Shown piece by piece: positions 1 through 6,753 of a DNA stretch of 9,857 bases. The stretch comes from Peptococcaceae bacterium BRH_c23 (GTDB lineage Bacteria; Bacillota_B; Desulfitobacteriia; Desulfitobacteriales; Desulfitobacteriaceae). Position 1 is the first letter of the stretch. Every line of letters starts with the position of its first letter. The notes under the pieces were generated by a model. The model saw nothing but the letters and a program-made list of their open reading frames with translations, did not search any database and was not told the DNA's origin. The DNA lies in contig LADV01000332.1 in NCBI GenBank assembly GCA_000961805.1, positions 1-9,857 of the forward strand. Direction: 5' to 3'. A program made the translations under genes and the position numbers.

Positions 1-410
1 ACTTTGCCGCCATTGGAAGCTCGGTCAACCGTGATCACAGGAATGTTGGCTTTGTTAGCCGATTCGACGGCTGATACAACCGCTGCACTGTCGGTTGGGT
101 TAATCAGAATCACACTGACTTTTTTCTGAATCAAATCTTCAATATCGCTGATTTGCTTAGCGGTATTATCACGAGCATCTAGAACTATCAGATCTGCGCC
201 AGCGTCCTTAGCTGCTTTTTCAGCACCTTCTTTGAGGGTTACAAAGAAGGGGTTGTTCAACGTTGAGATCGAAAAACCAATCGTTACCTTATCTGCCGGT
301 TTAGGTGCTTCTTTATTCTCTAATTTGGATTCAGTCGTTCCACAACCAATCAAACTAATGGACATAAGAACTACGAGGATCATCATCCATAGACTATTCT
401 TTCGTTTCAT
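1..410 (-). CDS. rbsB: Ribose ABC transporter substrate-binding lipoprotein RbsB (partial, C-terminus off the window)
   Basis: Extracytoplasmic sugar-binding lipoprotein that would capture D-ribose and deliver it to RbsC/RbsA. I read the frame directly from ATG at 410; it stays open for 136 codons to the window edge. The N-terminus has basic residues (MKRKN), a hydrophobic stretch and a lipobox LIGC with the lipidated Cys at residue 23. A short charged linker follows, and then the periplasmic-binding-protein type I fold starts at about residue 40 (VTIGFSISTLNNPFF, typical of RbsB). Further family features are LKEGAEKAAKDAGADLIV and LINPTDSAAVVSAV. A ribosome site, GGAAGAGG, lies just before the start. 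It is the last gene of the rbs cluster, about 190 bases after rbsC. About 136 of roughly 300-320 residues are visible, so an intact C-terminus cannot be judged. Confidence 0.95.
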   Translation of the reverse strand, partial: MKRKNSLWMMILVVLMSISLIGCGTTESKLENKEAPKPADKVTIGFSISTLNNPFFVTLKEGAEKAAKDAGADLIVLDARDNTAKQISDIEDLIQKKVSVILINPTDSAAVVSAVESANKANIPVITVDRASNGGK

Positions 411-433
411 TTTTTCCTCTTCCTTTCTATTAG

Positions 434-579
434 GGTGGTCTAGCCACCATGTTTTAAAGAATGGTAACAATGATTCTAAACTATAGACTTCAAGGACCGT
501 TTCTAAGCCTGTGCATCCTCCCCCTCTAAGAGAACCTATATTCCACAACTGACGAAACCGTCGCTCCATTCAGTTGGAA
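434..579 (-). promoter_or_regulatory. rbsC-rbsB intergenic stem-loops
   Basis: The 190-base gap between rbsC and rbsB contains two inverted repeats. The larger pairs 541-552 with 570-579: TTCC/GGAA plus AACTGA/TCAGTT, 10 bp with a 2-base bulge and a loop of about 17 bases. The smaller pairs GGTGG (434-438) with CCACC (444-448), about 25 bases before the rbsB start. Neither is followed by a T-run, so they are not clear terminators. Position suggests mRNA processing or 3'-end protection that lets the binding protein be made in excess of the membrane subunits, as in many ABC sugar operons. That role is inference. Confidence 0.4.
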
Positions 580-600
580 ATCCGCAATTTTACCCTTCTG

Positions 601-1539
601 CTATTTCCCTTTCGACCGATCCAGCAGAACCGCCAGCAGAATGACCCCGCCTTTGACGACCTGTTGGTAAAAAGATGAGACATTCAAGAGATTTAAGCCG
701 TTATCGAGAATCCCTATAATCATGGCCCCTATTAAGGTACCCACAATCCACCCTTTACCTCCCGTGAGACTCGTGCCCCCTAAGACTACGGCCGCAATCG
801 CATCAAGTTCATACGATGCTCCTGCCGTCGGTTGAGCGGAATTCAAGCGCGAAGTCAGGATAATCCCACTCAAAGAAGCCATCAAACCGCTCATACTGTA
901 AACAAGGATTTTGACTCGATTCGTATTAATTCCAGAAAGACGAGTTGCTTCCTCGTTTCCTCCCAAGGCGAAAACGTGGCGTCCAAAGGATGTGAATTTC
1001 AAAATGACATAGAGTACCCCAAAGGCAACTAACATCCAGATCACGGGCATCGGAATTTGGAAGAGGTACCCTCGTCCAATCATGCCAAAAGAGTCTGGGA
1101 GTCCGGTGATCGGTTTACCTTCTGTATAAACCAAGGTTAAGCCGCGGAAAATCGTCATGGTCGCCAGCGTGGCAATAAACGGTGCGACTTTTCCACGAGC
1201 AATGACAACCCCGTTTATGGTTCCCATCAAAGTCCCAGACAGTACGGCTACCCCAATGGCCAGCCAGGAGTTCCCGCCTGTAGCCATCATCCCTGCAGCA
1301 AAGGCACTGGAAAGGGCGATGATCGAACCGACAGAGAGGTCGATCCCTCCCGTCAGAATGACAAAGGTCATTCCGTAGGCAATCAAGGCATTAATCGAAA
1401 CCTGCCGGAGTACATTGAAAATATTACCCACGGTCATAAAGTCTGAATTGATAATTGATAAGATGAAAACGATGAGAATCAAACCCACAAGGGGTCCCAT
1501 ACGCTGCAGAATTCCACTTTTATCCATGACTTTTCCCAT
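601..1539 (-). CDS. rbsC: Ribose ABC transporter permease RbsC
   Basis: Inner-membrane permease (branched-chain/sugar ABC permease family) that forms the ribose channel and docks with RbsA. The 312 residues are strongly hydrophobic, with about 8-10 membrane segments. Family landmarks are VILTGGIDLSVGS near residues 60-72, GKVAPFIATLATMTIFRG near 115-132, the cytoplasmic coupling loop ALGGNEEATRLSGI, and DAIAAVVLGGTSLTGGKG in the C-terminal third. Length is normal. The start at 1539 is preceded by AGGAGG at good spacing. A second ATG twelve bases further in (1527) results from a 12-base tandem duplication and is less well placed relative to the ribosome site. The rbsA end and rbsC start are closely coupled, and the original rbsA frame would overlap the rbsC start. 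Confidence 0.96.
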   Translation of the reverse strand: MGKVMDKSGILQRMGPLVGLILIVFILSIINSDFMTVGNIFNVLRQVSINALIAYGMTFVILTGGIDLSVGSIIALSSAFAAGMMATGGNSWLAIGVAVLSGTLMGTINGVVIARGKVAPFIATLATMTIFRGLTLVYTEGKPITGLPDSFGMIGRGYLFQIPMPVIWMLVAFGVLYVILKFTSFGRHVFALGGNEEATRLSGINTNRVKILVYSMSGLMASLSGIILTSRLNSAQPTAGASYELDAIAAVVLGGTSLTGGKGWIVGTLIGAMIIGILDNGLNLLNVSSFYQQVVKGGVILLAVLLDRSKGK

Positions 1540-1549
1540 GACTTTTCCC
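1524..1549 (-). repeat. 12-base tandem duplication at the rbsC start
   Basis: On the minus strand GGGAAAAGTCAT occurs twice in direct succession across the rbsC start, so two ATG codons lie 12 bases apart in the same frame (MGKV then MDKS). Being a multiple of three, it leaves rbsC intact. In the restored rbsA frame it would add one extra KSHG unit at the C-terminus. Confidence 0.85.
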
Positions 1550-1563
1550 TCCTGTAGCCGCCA

Positions 1564-3024
1564 TCATAATCGTTTCCTGAGTCGCGTTTTCGCGTGTGAA
1601 TTCTCCAGTGATTCGTCCTTCATGACGAGTACTCGATCGCTCATTCCGAGGACCTCTGGAAGTTCTGAGGAAATCATGATGATGGCCACCCCTTTTTGAA
1701 CGAGCTGATTCATTAAATCATAGATTTCACGTTTTGCCCCGATATCCACACCTCGAGTCGGTTCATCTAGGATTAAAACATTCGGCTGAGTGGCCAGCCA
1801 CTTACCAATCACGACTTTCTGCTGATTACCCCCACTTAAAGAGCTCACCCCTTGTCCAGAATGATGGACTTTGACGTTCAATTTCTTAATGCTCTCGTCC
1901 ACAAATTCCCGTTCAGACCGATGACTGATAAACCCAAAGCGCGACAGGGACCGTAAGTTAGGTAAGGCTAGATTTTCTCGAACCGAAAGATCAGTGACAA
2001 GGCCTTCCCCTTTCCGATCCTCCGTAATCAAGGCCAGACCGGCCTTAATTCCCTCAGCAGGGCTCGTAATCTTCACCGGTTTACCATTCACGAAGATCTT
2101 TCCTTGATACTTCCCTACGCCAAACAGCGCTTTGGCTAATTCTGATCGTCCAGCACCCATTAAACCTGCAATTCCCAGGATTTCTCCAGCTCGTACACTG
2201 AAGTTAATATCACAGAGTTTTCCTTCTTGAGCTAGCCCTTCCACACGAAGACGCTCTTCCCCAATTTTAGCGTCTACCTTAGGAAAACGCTCTTTGATCT
2301 CCCTGCCAACCATCATCTGCACTAGCTCATCCATCGTTGTCACGTTTGTATCTCGGGTACCTATATAACGCCCATCCCGTAACACAGTAATCCGATCACT
2401 GATTTGAAAAATTTCCTCCATACGATGGGAAATATAGATCATTCCCACCCCTTGGGTTTTCAAGGTCGCAATGAGCTGGAAGAGTTTCTCGATTTCTCGT
2501 TTGGTCAATGCCGCCGTCGGCTCGTCTAGAACCAGAATTTTGGCGTGCATGGAAAGCGCTTTGGCAATTTCCACCATTTGCTGCTGTCCAACTGAAAGTC
2601 CCCCCACTAGGCTATCTGAGTTCAAATCCATCCCAAGTTGCTGTAAATAGCTCTTCGCTTCTGAGCGCATTTTGGGCCAGTTAACAAAGCCCGTTCGACC
2701 CCATTTAAATTCACGTCCTAAAAACATATTTTCTTGGATGGATAGATCAGGGATCATGTTAAGTTCCTGATGGATGATCGCCACTCCCAGAGCTTGGGCA
2801 GTTCTAGGCGAAGAAGCCAAGGACTCGGTTCCGTGAATTCGAACTGATCCTGCATCCTTACTATAAATCCCAGAAAGGATTTTCATCAGGGTTGATTTAC
2901 CCGCGCCATTCTCTCCCATCAAGGCATGGACTTCCCCTTGGCAGAGCGAAAATTGAACATTTTCTAACACCTTGACTCCACTGAAGCTCTTATTGATGCC
3001 CTCCATTGTCAAGAGTTCAGTCAT
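1564..3024 (-). CDS. rbsA: Ribose ABC transporter ATPase RbsA, 3' end frameshifted
   Basis: Double-domain ATPase that powers ribose import through RbsC. Domain 1 has Walker A GENGAGKST (residues 37-45), signature LSVGQQQ (143-149) and Walker B ILVLDEP (163-169). Domain 2 has the degenerate P-loop GLMGAGRSE typical of sugar importers (287-295), signature LSGGNQQ (396-402) and Walker B VLILDEP (416-422). AAAGGAGGG precedes the ATG. The open frame is 486 residues, but after Met468 (codon at 1623-1621) it reads an atypical basic tail, KDESLENSHAKTRLRKRL. One frame over, starting at base 1621, the DNA encodes EGRITGEFTRENATQETI and onward to a stop at 1522-1520, which matches the usual RbsA ending. 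With one residue restored the protein would be about 502 residues, close to the family length. All catalytic motifs precede the break, so activity may survive; a sequencing error is also possible. Confidence 0.93.
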   Translation of the reverse strand: MTELLTMEGINKSFSGVKVLENVQFSLCQGEVHALMGENGAGKSTLMKILSGIYSKDAGSVRIHGTESLASSPRTAQALGVAIIHQELNMIPDLSIQENMFLGREFKWGRTGFVNWPKMRSEAKSYLQQLGMDLNSDSLVGGLSVGQQQMVEIAKALSMHAKILVLDEPTAALTKREIEKLFQLIATLKTQGVGMIYISHRMEEIFQISDRITVLRDGRYIGTRDTNVTTMDELVQMMVGREIKERFPKVDAKIGEERLRVEGLAQEGKLCDINFSVRAGEILGIAGLMGAGRSELAKALFGVGKYQGKIFVNGKPVKITSPAEGIKAGLALITEDRKGEGLVTDLSVRENLALPNLRSLSRFGFISHRSEREFVDESIKKLNVKVHHSGQGVSSLSGGNQQKVVIGKWLATQPNVLILDEPTRGVDIGAKREIYDLMNQLVQKGVAIIMISSELPEVLGMSDRVLVMKDESLENSHAKTRLRKRL

Positions 3025-3047
3025 ACCTGAATCCCTCCTTTGAATTT

Positions 3048-3443
3048 TTAGAAGATGACGCCAGCCTCAAGGACGACATTGGCAAAGGGAGTAAACTCAC
3101 CCGTGCGGATCACAGCCTTAGCATGAAGAGTTAAAGCTTTCAACTCTTCATGAGTAATGACCTTAATCTGAACACCGGGTAACACTGCGACCAGCTCTTC
3201 CTTTTTGGTAGCGCTTGCTGATCCCATTTCTTGCGCTACATAAGCCTTTTCCACACACATTTCCTGAAGAACGGTCTCCACCGTTTCAATGAACGATGGG
3301 ACACCTGCTTTTAAAGCCAAGTCAATCCTTTTGACATGAGGAGGAATGGGTAAACCTGCATCCGCTATGACGATCCTATCCATATGCCCAAGCTCGCTAA
3401 TTACTCGGGAAATTTCACTGTTTAAGATGCCGATCTTCTTCAT
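3048..3443 (-). CDS. rbsD: D-ribose pyranase RbsD
   Basis: Cytoplasmic enzyme that interconverts beta-D-ribopyranose and beta-D-ribofuranose, giving RbsK its substrate form. The 131 residues match the normal length. It begins MKKIGILNSEISRVISELGHMD with the catalytic His20 in the GHxD motif, continues with IADAGLPIP, and ends with the highly conserved AVIRTGEFTPFANVVLEAGVIF region. The start is preceded by AGGAGGG. Its first 29 bases overlap the end of rbsK in another frame, implying translational coupling, and rbsA follows after 23 bases. No defects are seen. Confidence 0.97.
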   Translation of the reverse strand: MKKIGILNSEISRVISELGHMDRIVIADAGLPIPPHVKRIDLALKAGVPSFIETVETVLQEMCVEKAYVAQEMGSASATKKEELVAVLPGVQIKVITHEELKALTLHAKAVIRTGEFTPFANVVLEAGVIF

Positions 3444-4365
3444 TTTCGTCCCTCCTGAAATACGCTTCTACCTCAGCCAACGTTGGCATCCCGCCCTGAG
3501 CTCCAAATTTAGTCACGGCCAGGGCCGAAACCTGAACTGCAAATTCCGTGGCTTCTCGTATCGATTTCCTTTGGGCTAGAGCATACGCCAAGCCCGCATT
3601 AAAGGCATCTCCCGCTCCCGTAGTATCCACCACAGGAACCTTATGACCTGCAACTACCACCAAGCTGCCGTCTTTTTCCATGAGAGCAACTCCCTCAGCT
3701 CCCAGAGTCGTGACACAACACGAAACTCCAACCTCCAATAAGTTCTCAATTCCTTGAGCAATCGTAGACTCTTCGGACATCCTTGTCAGTAAGGCGAGTT
3801 CGGAACGATTGGGGGTTAAATAATCAACCTTGCTGAGCAGATCTCGTGAAAGGCTTTGGGCTGGGGCAGGATTGAGCATCACGAGCTTCCCGTGCTTTCG
3901 TGCCAAGTTGATTGCATGCTCCACGGTCACTAGCGGAATTTCTAATTGTAAGAGCACAAGATCTGTTTCGGCAATTATTTCCTCATACTGATCCAAATCC
4001 TCAGGTAAACACTGGGCATTCGCTCCTGGAACCACCACAATACTGTTATCCCCCTCTGCTAGGAGAATCGAGGCAACACCTGTCGCTTCTGAATCGAGGA
4101 CCTTAATGCTCGAGGTATTTACGCCATCCTTTTGTATGGCCTTCATGAGTTCCACTCCAAACGCATCGGACCCAACCGCTCCAATCATGGTTGTCTCCGC
4201 ACCTAAACGGGCTAAACTCACCGCTTGGTTTGCACCTTTGCCACCGGGAACGAAATGAATTTCTTCTCCGAGAACCGTTTCCCCGCGTTTAGGAGCACGC
4301 ACGGCTTTGACGACCAAATCCATATTTAAACTACCAATAACGACAATCTTGGGTCGCTGATCCAT
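3415..4365 (-). CDS. rbsK: Ribokinase RbsK
   Basis: Cytoplasmic PfkB-family kinase that phosphorylates ribose with ATP to ribose-5-phosphate, the step that commits ribose to the pentose phosphate pathway. The 316 residues have the family layout: N-terminal VVIGSLNMDLVV, sugar-binding GGKGANQAV at 41-49, NPAPA at 165-169, TPNRSE at 184-189, and the catalytic anion-hole motif DTTGAGDAFNAG around 247-258 with the base Asp253. The ATG at 4365 follows AGGAGG at ideal spacing. The ribosome site overlaps the last codon of the rbsR remnant, so rbsK was built to be coupled to rbsR translation. The gene appears intact. Confidence 0.97.
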   Translation of the reverse strand: MDQRPKIVVIGSLNMDLVVKAVRAPKRGETVLGEEIHFVPGGKGANQAVSLARLGAETTMIGAVGSDAFGVELMKAIQKDGVNTSSIKVLDSEATGVASILLAEGDNSIVVVPGANAQCLPEDLDQYEEIIAETDLVLLQLEIPLVTVEHAINLARKHGKLVMLNPAPAQSLSRDLLSKVDYLTPNRSELALLTRMSEESTIAQGIENLLEVGVSCCVTTLGAEGVALMEKDGSLVVVAGHKVPVVDTTGAGDAFNAGLAYALAQRKSIREATEFAVQVSALAVTKFGAQGGMPTLAEVEAYFRRDENEEDRHLKQ

Positions 4366-4377
4366 TTAAGTCTCCTC

Positions 4378-5104
4378 CTATTGGGTCGATTTTCTGGGAA
4401 TTAACGTGACGTCCAGCTCAATGAGCGTATTCTCATGGCTCCCACTCTCAATCTCGTCCAGCAAAATCCGGGCAGCTAATGCTCCCATTTCATAGACGGG
4501 CTGGGCAACTGTCGTTAATTCCGGTTCTGTAATCTCTGTCAAGCTAATTCCATCGAACCCACAGACTTTGACTTGTTCTGGGACTCGGATTCCTCGTTCA
4601 TGCAAAGCTTTGAGAGCTCCTACCGCCATGAGATCATTTCCAGCAAAAATACCATCCAGATCAGGATGACGGGCTAGAAGCTGTTCTACAGCGTTCCGAC
4701 CACTCTCGATATCAAAGTTCCCGGAAACCATCAGACTGGGCGAATATCCACTCATCCACGTACTTTTTCTTAAGGACTTTGATATAAGAACTTTCTTTTA
4801 AGCCTAGATCATCTGAGTTGCCTAAGATAACTGTCAGGCCTTTCTTATGGGCTACATCTTCGACACCGCGGGCCAAAGCAGGAAAAAACGGATTCAAAAT
4901 ATCCGGCAAGATTAAGGCAATGATCCCCATCTTCTTGCCCGCTAGGCCCCGAGCTACAGCATTGGGCTCATATTGCAGTTGCTCAATCGCCTTCAGGACT
5001 TGTCCTGCAGTTTCGGGATTTACAGAGTCCGTTTTGTTAATCACTCGGGAGACTGTAGCCACAGACACCCCCGCTAAACGAGCAACATCTCTAATCGTCG
5101 CCAA
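4378..5104 (-). pseudogene. rbsR: Broken LacI-family ribose repressor rbsR (internal deletion plus frame change)
   Basis: Normally RbsR represses the rbs operon until ribose or a derivative binds it. The 5' part (from TTG at 5104; ATAGAGGG ribosome site; canonical MATIRDVARLAGVS start) encodes a complete helix-turn-helix, hinge (PNAVARGLAGKK) and the start of the sugar-binding domain (LPDILNPFFPALARG). At about 4760-4746 it reads KKKYVD and then goes out of frame, stopping at 4712. The 3' part, in another frame, resumes with YSPSLMVSGNFDIESGRNAV and runs through GIFAGNDLMAVGALKAL and VCGFDG to the normal end at 4378. Between them about 80-90 residues of the usual core (effector contacts, dimer interface) are absent. 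GTGGAT occurs twice, 8 bases apart, at the junction. A translated fragment of 130 residues would retain the DNA-binding domain but probably not inducible, stable dimers. Confidence 0.88.
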
Positions 5105-5128
5105 TCGGCACACCCTCTATCCGTTCAT

Positions 5129-5142
5129 TGTAATCGGTTACA
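5129..5142 (-). promoter_or_regulatory. LacI-family operator O2 (RbsR or CcpA/cre type)
   Basis: The sequence TGTAATCGGTTACA lies about 25 bases upstream of the rbsR start codon, inside the transcribed leader. It has the central CG and near-palindromic arms typical of LacI-family operators. With its flanks it also fits the catabolite-responsive element consensus WTGNAANCGNWNNCAW, so RbsR or CcpA could bind. Confidence 0.75.
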
Positions 5143-5284
5143 TTTTTTATATCCCTGTTTCTATATCCTGCTTGTATATATCTATAGTTCTGCTTCATAC
5201 TCCCTCGGAGAAAGGCTTTATATTGGCCACTTTTGCTAACTTCATAAAGTTTTGGTACTTTACTATTGGGACATAAAACCCACA

Positions 5285-5298
5285 TGTAAACGGTTACA
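5285..5298 (-). promoter_or_regulatory. LacI-family operator O1, just downstream of the rbs transcription start
   Basis: The sequence TGTAAACGGTTACA differs from O2 at one base and also fits the cre consensus. It begins about 12 bases downstream of the -10 box of the rbs promoter, where a bound repressor would block transcription initiation. Centre-to-centre distance to O2 is 156 bp, close to 15 helical turns, which would permit looping. Confidence 0.8.
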
Positions 5299-5309
5299 TT
5301 TCTAATATT

Positions 5310-5338
5310 ATTTTAACTTTTACAGAACGCACTGTCAA
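5310..5338 (-). promoter_or_regulatory. Sigma-A promoter of the rbs operon
   Basis: On the minus strand there is a perfect -35 TTGACA (5338-5333), a 17-base spacer, and -10 TAAAAT (5315-5310). The predicted start is near 5303, giving a leader of about 200 bases before rbsR. Operator O1 immediately follows. The 140 bases between O1 and O2 contain no convincing gene, only short AT-rich stretches and a 5-bp hairpin (AACTT/AAGTT). Confidence 0.85.
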
Positions 5339-5417
5339 TCCCTATCCCCAATTTTCTGAATTTAGATTGCTCTACTACCTTCTGCCCCTTTTAAAGACTG
5401 GGCTATCGATTGGAATT

Positions 5418-5465
5418 AATAAAAACGTTTTAAAGCCCCGCGGTCCTTGTAAAGACCGTGGGGCT
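5418..5465 (-). terminator. Intrinsic terminator after the histidine kinase
   Basis: A 12-bp stem pairs 5434-5445 with 5454-5465 (AGCCCC...GGGGCT) with one wobble pair and an 8-base loop. It begins 24 bases after the kinase stop codon. On the minus strand it is followed by TTTAAAACGTTTTTATT, an interrupted but T-rich tract. It would end the two-component transcript before the rbs promoter. Confidence 0.7.
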
Positions 5466-5489
5466 ATGCTAATCGGCAATTCCTTATGT

Positions 5490-6614
5490 TTAAACGGAAG
5501 GCAACAGTATCTCCACCCGAACCCCACGCTTACTCCGATTTGTTGCGGATATCTTCCCTCCATGCTGGTCAAGGATGCGGTGCACGACGGATAACCCTAA
5601 TCCAGTCCCTTTTTCCTTCGTCGTAAAAAACGGATCATAAATATAGGGCATGGCATCTGGAGAAATACCAGGTCCTTCGTCACTAACAGCGAAGCCTACC
5701 AAGCCATCCTGCTGAACTCCCTCTAGATGAATCACACCACCTTCCCCCTGAGCATCGATGGCATTAAGTAAAATATTAAGTATGACTTGCTTCATCTGAT
5801 CCGGGTCCACCTCAACCTCTTGCCTGTCAATAGAATTTCGAGCTTGTTCTAATTCAATATTTTTTTGCCACAGAGTTGGTTGGATCAAGGAAACTTCTTC
5901 ATCCAAGAGTTTCCCTACCGGAATTCTTTCTCGTACCAGTTCTTTAGGACGAGCAAAGGTCAGGAACTCGCTCATTAAGCGATTTAACCGTTCACACTCT
6001 TCCAGAAGTACCCGGCAGTATTCCGTAACGACCCCATCGTCGCTTTTTTCCTGGGCGAGCATTTGGATGCTCACTTTCATTATCCCTAAGGGGTTGCGTA
6101 TTTCATGAGCTAAGCCGGCACTCATATGCCCCAGTGCAATTACTCGTTCCGTTTGCCGAATCTCACCCTCTAATCGTTCGCGTTCCTGCCCTTCTCGCTT
6201 TAACTTCTCTACCAACTCTTTTTGAACCGTTAAAGCTCGCTGGTATTTGCGTTTGGCCTTCCGCTCCTCTTCAGTCAAGAAGCCTGTTAACCAGCCGATG
6301 ACGTTAATTAAGCCGACTTCTACCCATTGTGTATACTTAGCGGCTGGTGTCATAGTATGCTGAAAATGCGTCATGAGCGGTAGGAAAAGCAGCGTGATGA
6401 CAAAACTAGATATGATCCCTCCTGCAGGTCCAAAACGCATAGCCGCATAAATCACCGGGAGATAATAGGCGAATTGCAGAAGAATGTGATAATCCACTTC
6501 GTAATGATAATTCGTATAGTGAATAATTGTCAGAATCGCCACGACAAGCCCTATAGCAATCAGGTCAAACAGAGTCCGGGCACGATTTTGGGCAGGGGGT
6601 TCGTTATTTAGCAA
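5490..6614 (-). CDS. Membrane sensor histidine kinase (NtrB/AtoS/ZraS-like)
   Basis: Sensor kinase expected to phosphorylate the NtrC-type activator encoded upstream. The start chosen is TTG at 6614, giving 374 residues, because AGAAGGAGGAGC sits 7 bases before it. The frame extends to ATG 6692, but that ATG has no ribosome site and lies within a stem-loop. Residues 15-114 hold about four membrane helices with short connecting loops and no large extracytoplasmic domain. A charged coiled coil follows (about 115-160). Next come the H-box ALGHMSAGLAHEIRNPLG with phospho-acceptor His170, the N-box NILLNAIDA (280-288), G1 DEGPGIS (312-318), and the F/G2 region YDPFFTTKEKGTGLGLS (326-342). All catalytic boxes look intact. 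The signal is unknown; a membrane-embedded cue is plausible from the lack of a sensor loop. Confidence 0.93.
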   Translation of the reverse strand: MLNNEPPAQNRARTLFDLIAIGLVVAILTIIHYTNYHYEVDYHILLQFAYYLPVIYAAMRFGPAGGIISSFVITLLFLPLMTHFQHTMTPAAKYTQWVEVGLINVIGWLTGFLTEEERKAKRKYQRALTVQKELVEKLKREGQERERLEGEIRQTERVIALGHMSAGLAHEIRNPLGIMKVSIQMLAQEKSDDGVVTEYCRVLLEECERLNRLMSEFLTFARPKELVRERIPVGKLLDEEVSLIQPTLWQKNIELEQARNSIDRQEVEVDPDQMKQVILNILLNAIDAQGEGGVIHLEGVQQDGLVGFAVSDEGPGISPDAMPYIYDPFFTTKEKGTGLGLSVVHRILDQHGGKISATNRSKRGVRVEILLPSV

Positions 6615-6653
6615 TAATGCTCCTCCTTCTGTTATACCATACAGTAATTTGCT

Positions 6654-6723
6654 AAGTAGCACGGCGGTTCCTGAGACCGCCGCATTTTTCATCGCGGAAA
6701 TGCCACTGTTTCACAAGCTACTT
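6654..6723 (-). promoter_or_regulatory. Branched RNA structure in the leader of the histidine kinase gene
   Basis: Read on the minus strand, AAGTAGC (6723-6717) can pair with GCTACTT (6660-6654). The enclosed bases form two further stems: GCATTT (6703-6698) with AAATGC (6687-6682), and the GC-rich CGGCGGT (6682-6676) with ACCGCCG (6668-6662). The inner stems meet at 6682. The result is a compact three-way-junction-like fold ending about 24 bases before the kinase ribosome site. I do not recognise a known riboswitch. It may control kinase translation or set its ratio to the upstream genes; this is inference. Confidence 0.45.
6662..6689 (+). terminator. Possible plus-strand intrinsic terminator
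   Basis: On the plus strand the 7-bp GC-rich stem CGGCGGT/ACCGCCG with a 7-base loop is followed by CATTTTTC. This resembles a weak intrinsic terminator for transcripts running antisense to the kinase gene. No plus-strand gene lies upstream, so the T-run may instead be incidental to the minus-strand leader structure. Confidence 0.35.
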
Positions 6724-6753
6724 GTACTGCATCCATAGTGACTAAACATTCGT

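Noticed and set aside
5091..5285. 64-codon minus-strand frame across the rbs leader
   Set aside because: It has no ribosome site, starts inside operator O1, overlaps the rbsR start and shows no protein-like pattern; the stretch is better explained as leader between two operators.
6615..6692. ATG at 6692 as the kinase start
   Set aside because: There is no ribosome site before it; the reading runs through a stem-loop and through AAGGAGGAG, which is ideally placed for the TTG at 6614.
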